Assembly: GCA_031546985.1 (NCBI GenBank)
Contig: JAVBJN010000021.1
Span: forward strand, 1 to 27,574
Direction: 5' to 3'
Length of the DNA: 27,574 nucleotides
From: JAVBJN01 sp031546985
Lineage (GTDB): Bacteria > Bacteroidota > Bacteroidia > Chitinophagales > Chitinophagaceae
A model generated the notes under the pieces. That model did not search any database. It had not been told where the DNA came from and was given only the letters and a program-made list of their open reading frames with translations. A program made the translations under genes and the position numbers. Positions 24,847 through 27,574 of this stretch are shown one piece after another (position 1 is the first letter of the stretch; every line of letters begins with the position of its first letter).

Positions 24847-25863
24847 TTACAGCACGCTTCTCGGCGAAGGTGTTACAGATAAGTCGGCAAACTCACCGTT
24901 TTGGTATTTGAAATGTGCCGTCATGGCTATCATGGCCGCATTATCGGTGCAAAACTCAAAATCGGGAATGTAGTAGTTCCAGCTATATTGGGCGGCATGC
25001 TCTTTAAGCCCTTCGCGCAAGGCACTGTTGGCAGATACACCACCGGCCAGCGCCACTTCTTTAATACCGGTTTCTTTGGTAGCCTTGTAGATCTTCTTGA
25101 GCAGAATGCCAACTATACGGTGCTGGATGGCTGCGCAAATATCGTTGAGGTTGTTTTGCACAAAATCGGGGTCTTTGGCCTTCTGATCCTGCAGAAAGTA
25201 AAGGATGGAGGTTTTAACCCCACTGAAACTAAAATTGAGCTCGGGAATATTGGGTTCTGAAAAACGGAACCTGAGCGGATCGCCCAGACGGGCATATTTG
25301 TCGATAAGCGGCCCACCGGGATAAGGCAAACCCAGCATTTTAGCGGCTTTATCGTAGGCTTCACCCGCAGCATCGTCAATGGTCTCGCCAATCACCTGCA
25401 TGGTAAGCGGCGCATCTACCCGCACAATCTGCGTGTGCCCGCCCGAAACCGTGAGGCACAGAAAAGGAAACGCAGGTTTGGGATCGCGGATAAAATTGGC
25501 CAGCACATGGGCCTGCATATGCTGCACCGCTATGAGCGGCACATTGAGCGATAAAGCAAGCGACTTGGCAAAGCACGCACCCACCATCAGCGAGCCAATA
25601 AGCCCCGGAGATTGTGTAAAAGCTACTGCGCTCAGATCGCCCAGGGTTATGCCCGCTGTTTTGAGCGCCACATCTACCACCGGCACAATGTTTTGCATAT
25701 GTACCCGCGAAGCCATTTCGGGAATAACGCCACCGTATTGCTCATGCACTTTTTGGGTGGCAATATGGTTAGACAATACTTCTCCATTGCGGATAACCGA
25801 CGCACTGGTGTCGTCGCAAGAGGATTCGATAGCTAAAATAACGATGTCTTTCTGCGGATTCAT
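24847..25863 (-). CDS. tsaD: tRNA N6-adenosine threonylcarbamoyltransferase TsaD
   Basis: TsaD transfers the threonylcarbamoyl group to A37 of ANN-decoding tRNAs, together with TsaB and TsaE. The ATG at 25863 gives 338 residues (MNPQKDIVILAIESSCDDTS), the usual family start and length; an upstream ATG at 25890 would run into the preceding gene. Motifs seen: ESSCDDTSASVI, the metal-binding HMQAH (two His) in AVQHMQAHVLANF, LTVSGGHTQIV, DDAAGEAYDKAAKMLGLPYPGGP, FSFSGVKT, ALAGGVSANSALR and FCTDNAAMIA. It lies 29 bp downstream of the ABC permease on the same strand and ends in a strong terminator. A separate -7 box in front of its ATG suggests it can also be transcribed alone. Confidence 0.96.
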   Translation of the reverse strand: MNPQKDIVILAIESSCDDTSASVIRNGEVLSNHIATQKVHEQYGGVIPEMASRVHMQNIVPVVDVALKTAGITLGDLSAVAFTQSPGLIGSLMVGACFAKSLALSLNVPLIAVQHMQAHVLANFIRDPKPAFPFLCLTVSGGHTQIVRVDAPLTMQVIGETIDDAAGEAYDKAAKMLGLPYPGGPLIDKYARLGDPLRFRFSEPNIPELNFSFSGVKTSILYFLQDQKAKDPDFVQNNLNDICAAIQHRIVGILLKKIYKATKETGIKEVALAGGVSANSALREGLKEHAAQYSWNYYIPDFEFCTDNAAMIAMTAHFKYQNGEFADLSVTPSPRSVL

Positions 25864-25868
25864 TGCTG

Positions 25869-25876
25869 CAAAGGTA
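25869..25876 (-). promoter_or_regulatory. -7 box of tsaD
   Basis: The minus strand reads TACCTTTG, matching TAnnTTTG, followed by CAGCA and the ATG at 25863. The spacing predicts a transcript starting at or within a few bases of the start codon. No good -33 TTG was found, and the box lies in the short gap after the permease stop. Confidence 0.45.
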
Positions 25877-25892
25877 ATACCAAAACCCAAAA

Positions 25893-27158
25893 TCAGGACA
25901 GGGAGCGGATGGCCTTTACCGGATCGAGCTTAGAAGCCGATATGGACGGGATTAAACCCGCCAGTACGCCTACAAAAGCCGAGATCATAACCCCGCTGAG
26001 CATATTAACCCAGGAAAGCTGCACCTCAAAATCGGCCCCTTTGGACAGGGCAAACGTGAGCAGGAACACCAGCATGATGCCAAATGCCCCTCCGATGATG
26101 CATAGGATAATGGATTCGCTGAGAAACTCGAGCAATATATCGAAACGGCGCGCGCCAATGGCCTTTTTAAGCCCGATAATGCTGGTGCGTTCCTTTACCG
26201 TTACAAACATAATATTGGCTATACCAAACGCGCCTACCAGCAGCGAGAAGCCGCCGATTACAATACCTGCCATATCAATGGCGCCAAACATGGTACTGAG
26301 CTGCTTGTTTACCTCGCTGAGTTTATTGATAGAAAAGTTGTTCTCATCTTTGGGTTTCAGTTTACGAAGCGCCCGCATCTCGCCCACCAGTTCGCCTTCG
26401 AGCTCCTCTACCGGCACACCGTCTTTGGCTTTCACCATCAGCAGCGGATCGGCAAAGATGTTTTCGAGATCGTACATATTGCGGGCCATCTGGTAAGGGA
26501 TAAGCACGCTTTTATCGTACTCAAACCCGCCGAGGTTTTGCCCCTGGGCTTTGATTACGCCAATAACTTTAAAATTGTGTTTCAGGATTTGCACGTCCTT
26601 GCCTACGCAACTGGCCACATTGGGAAAGAGATCCTGGGCCAGTTTTTCGCCAATAACGAGCACGGGATTACCATTGTCGCATTCGCTTTGGGAGAAGTAA
26701 CGCCCATAACCAATATCGATGGGCTGCACGCGGTCGAACGACCAGGATACGGCATTGATCTGAATATCTTCGGCGCTGTTGTCTTTGTAGGTAACTTCTG
26801 CGCTCTTACCGTTGTGCACAATAGCCACATACGATGCTGCCGGTACTTTTTCCTGCAGGATCTTTACTTCATTGTAATTGGCTACCGGGCGCTGCCAGTA
26901 TTTCCACCAGGGATATTCGCCACCGCTGCCATCGCCCATCCAGGGCCATTTGCCTACATAGATAATATCATTGCCCAGTTTGGATACCGATGCCTGGATA
27001 TTGTTCTCCAGACTGTCCAGCACCGTTTTTACGGCTATGATACAGAAAATACCTATGGTAATGCCCAGCAGGGACAGGAATGTACGCAGTTTGTTGACCC
27101 GCAATTCCTGCATGGCCATTTTGATACTCGACTCTAAAACGCTAAGCCTTAAACGCAT
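25893..27158 (-). CDS. MacB-type ABC transporter permease (FtsX family)
   Basis: This is a 421-residue inner-membrane permease. The first membrane segment is near residues 24-46 (RTFLSLLGITIGIFCIIAV). It is followed by a large periplasmic MacB-PCD-like domain (~50-285) with VAIVHNGKSAEVTYKD, DIGYGRYFSQSECDNGNPVLVIGEKLA and KVIGVIKAQGQ. The C-terminal FtsX domain has three membrane segments, starting GIVIGGFSLLVGAFGIANIMFV, with VKERTSIIGLKKAIGARR and SASKLDPVKAIRSL. Such permeases work with a separate ATPase as mechanotransmission complexes for export of lipoproteins, peptides or drugs. The ATPase is not in the window and must lie elsewhere. Neither its start choice (MRLRLSVLESSIKMAMQ) nor a later Met is confirmed. 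tsaD follows at 29 bp. Confidence 0.92.
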   Translation of the reverse strand: MRLRLSVLESSIKMAMQELRVNKLRTFLSLLGITIGIFCIIAVKTVLDSLENNIQASVSKLGNDIIYVGKWPWMGDGSGGEYPWWKYWQRPVANYNEVKILQEKVPAASYVAIVHNGKSAEVTYKDNSAEDIQINAVSWSFDRVQPIDIGYGRYFSQSECDNGNPVLVIGEKLAQDLFPNVASCVGKDVQILKHNFKVIGVIKAQGQNLGGFEYDKSVLIPYQMARNMYDLENIFADPLLMVKAKDGVPVEELEGELVGEMRALRKLKPKDENNFSINKLSEVNKQLSTMFGAIDMAGIVIGGFSLLVGAFGIANIMFVTVKERTSIIGLKKAIGARRFDILLEFLSESIILCIIGGAFGIMLVFLLTFALSKGADFEVQLSWVNMLSGVMISAFVGVLAGLIPSISASKLDPVKAIRSLS

Positions 27159-27162
27159 GGAA

Positions 27163-27170
27163 CAAATATA
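27163..27170 (-). promoter_or_regulatory. -7 box of the ABC permease gene
   Basis: The minus strand reads TATATTTG, matching TAnnTTTG, then TTCC and the ATG at 27158. A TTTG lies 24 nt further upstream, slightly long for a -33 element. The mRNA would be nearly leaderless. Confidence 0.5.
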
Positions 27171-27230
27171 ACGTTACGTATCAGAACTCTTACACAAACT
27201 TGTTTAATGGTATTTAAATGGGATCAGCGG

Positions 27231-27273
27231 GGCTTCGACAAAGCCTGTCCCGCCCATGCGGGGCTCAGCCACC
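27231..27273. repeat. palindromic intergenic element, copy C
   Basis: GGCTTCGACA, AGCCTGTCCCGCC, ATGCGGGGCTCAG and CCACC are the same blocks as in copies A and B, in the orientation of copy B. Inner arms CCCGC (27249-27253) and GCGGG (27258-27262) are perfect. It lies between the permease promoter and the 15-bp minisatellite. Confidence 0.75.
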
Positions 27274-27300
27274 TTTGGTATTGATAAGTTATATTAGCGG

Positions 27301-27574
27301 ATTACGGATTAGTGGATTACGGATTGGTGGATTACGGATTAGTGGATTGCGGATTAGTGGATTACGGATTAGCGGATTACGGATTAGCGGATTACGGATT
27401 AGCGGATTACGGATTAGCGGATTACGGATTAGTGGATTAGTGGGTTACGGATTAGTGGATTGCGGATTAGCGGATTGCGGATTTGTGGATTACGGATTTG
27501 TGGATTACTGATTAGCGGATTGCGGATTTGTGTATTACGGATTTTTGGATTACGGATTAGCGGATTGCGGATTT
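27301..27574. repeat. 15-bp minisatellite (ATTACGGATTAGNGG), continuing past the window
   Basis: About 17 full units are seen, with one 8-nt partial unit at 27436-27443 and a cut unit at the edge. Units 27361-27420 are four identical copies of ATTACGGATTAGCGG; others vary at A/G (position 4), T/C in GTGG/GCGG, and AG/TT. The unit is itself a 7+8 nt near-duplication (ATTACGG + ATTAGCGG). Because 15 is divisible by 3, every frame without a stop stays open and reads as a pentapeptide repeat (SGLRI); I take this as a by-product of the period, not a gene. Confidence 0.92.

Noticed and set aside
27218..27511. 97-codon frame through palindromic element C and the 15-bp array
   Set aside because: The pentapeptide repeat follows automatically from a 15-bp period lacking stop codons; there is no ribosome binding site, signal or domain.
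27301..27574. CRISPR array
   Set aside because: The units are contiguous 15-mers without unique spacers, and there are no cas genes.

Overview
The window looks like a chromosomal segment of a Bacteroidota bacterium, probably of the Chitinophagia/Chitinophagaceae type. The evidence is a type IX secretion (type B, gliding-motility-associated) C-terminal sorting domain, Bacteroidota -7 promoter boxes (TAnnTTTG) in front of several genes, an almost complete absence of Shine-Dalgarno sites, a lipoprotein with an ACKKE-type lipobox, and tandem DUF3857 proteins. The genus assignment is inference. No tRNA, rRNA, CRISPR array or intact transposase was seen.

Layout. 1-2025 (minus): 3'-truncated TPR hybrid histidine kinase, with a well-formed promoter about 160 bp upstream. 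2030-2930: 900 bp without a gene, holding a 160-bp tandem repeat, a heptamer array and a palindromic element inserted in that array. 2934-5534 (minus): clpB, with a perfect 9-bp inverted repeat just upstream of its start. 5671-11599 (minus): three tandem DUF3857/transglutaminase-like proteins; the middle one is split by a one-base deletion, and the two upstream copies lack the catalytic Cys. 11693-15337 (minus): a compact run of three proteases from different clans, in transcription order papain-like C1, caspase-like C14 and subtilisin-like S8. 15509-16456 (plus): queG. 16609-17334 (minus): EcsC-family protein. 17606-19036 (plus): PKD lipoprotein closed by a textbook terminator. 19563-21584 (minus): T9SS type-B cargo with a propeller-like repeat region. 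21662-22933 (minus): rarA. 23040-24110 (plus): PA0069/Rv2578c-family radical SAM protein. 24122-24352 (minus): small possible winged-helix protein. 24847-27158 (minus): MacB-type ABC permease followed by tsaD. From 27301 to the right edge: a 15-bp minisatellite.

How it fits together. Housekeeping genes (clpB, queG, rarA, tsaD) flank an accessory-looking minus-strand block (5671-15337) made almost entirely of protease or papain-fold proteins. The three-protease cassette is the best candidate for an undescribed system. It combines three unrelated protease folds, none with an obvious signal peptide. Its C1 member has Pro where the catalytic His is expected and carries an EF-hand-like Ca2+ loop; its caspase-like and subtilisin-like members keep complete catalytic residues. 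This suggests a cytoplasmic sensor/activator/effector proteolytic relay, but the function is inferred.

A second theme is intergenic repeats. A short palindromic element occurs three times, each time beside a short tandem array of 7-mers or 15-mers, and a shortened relative lies inside the 160-bp tandem repeat.
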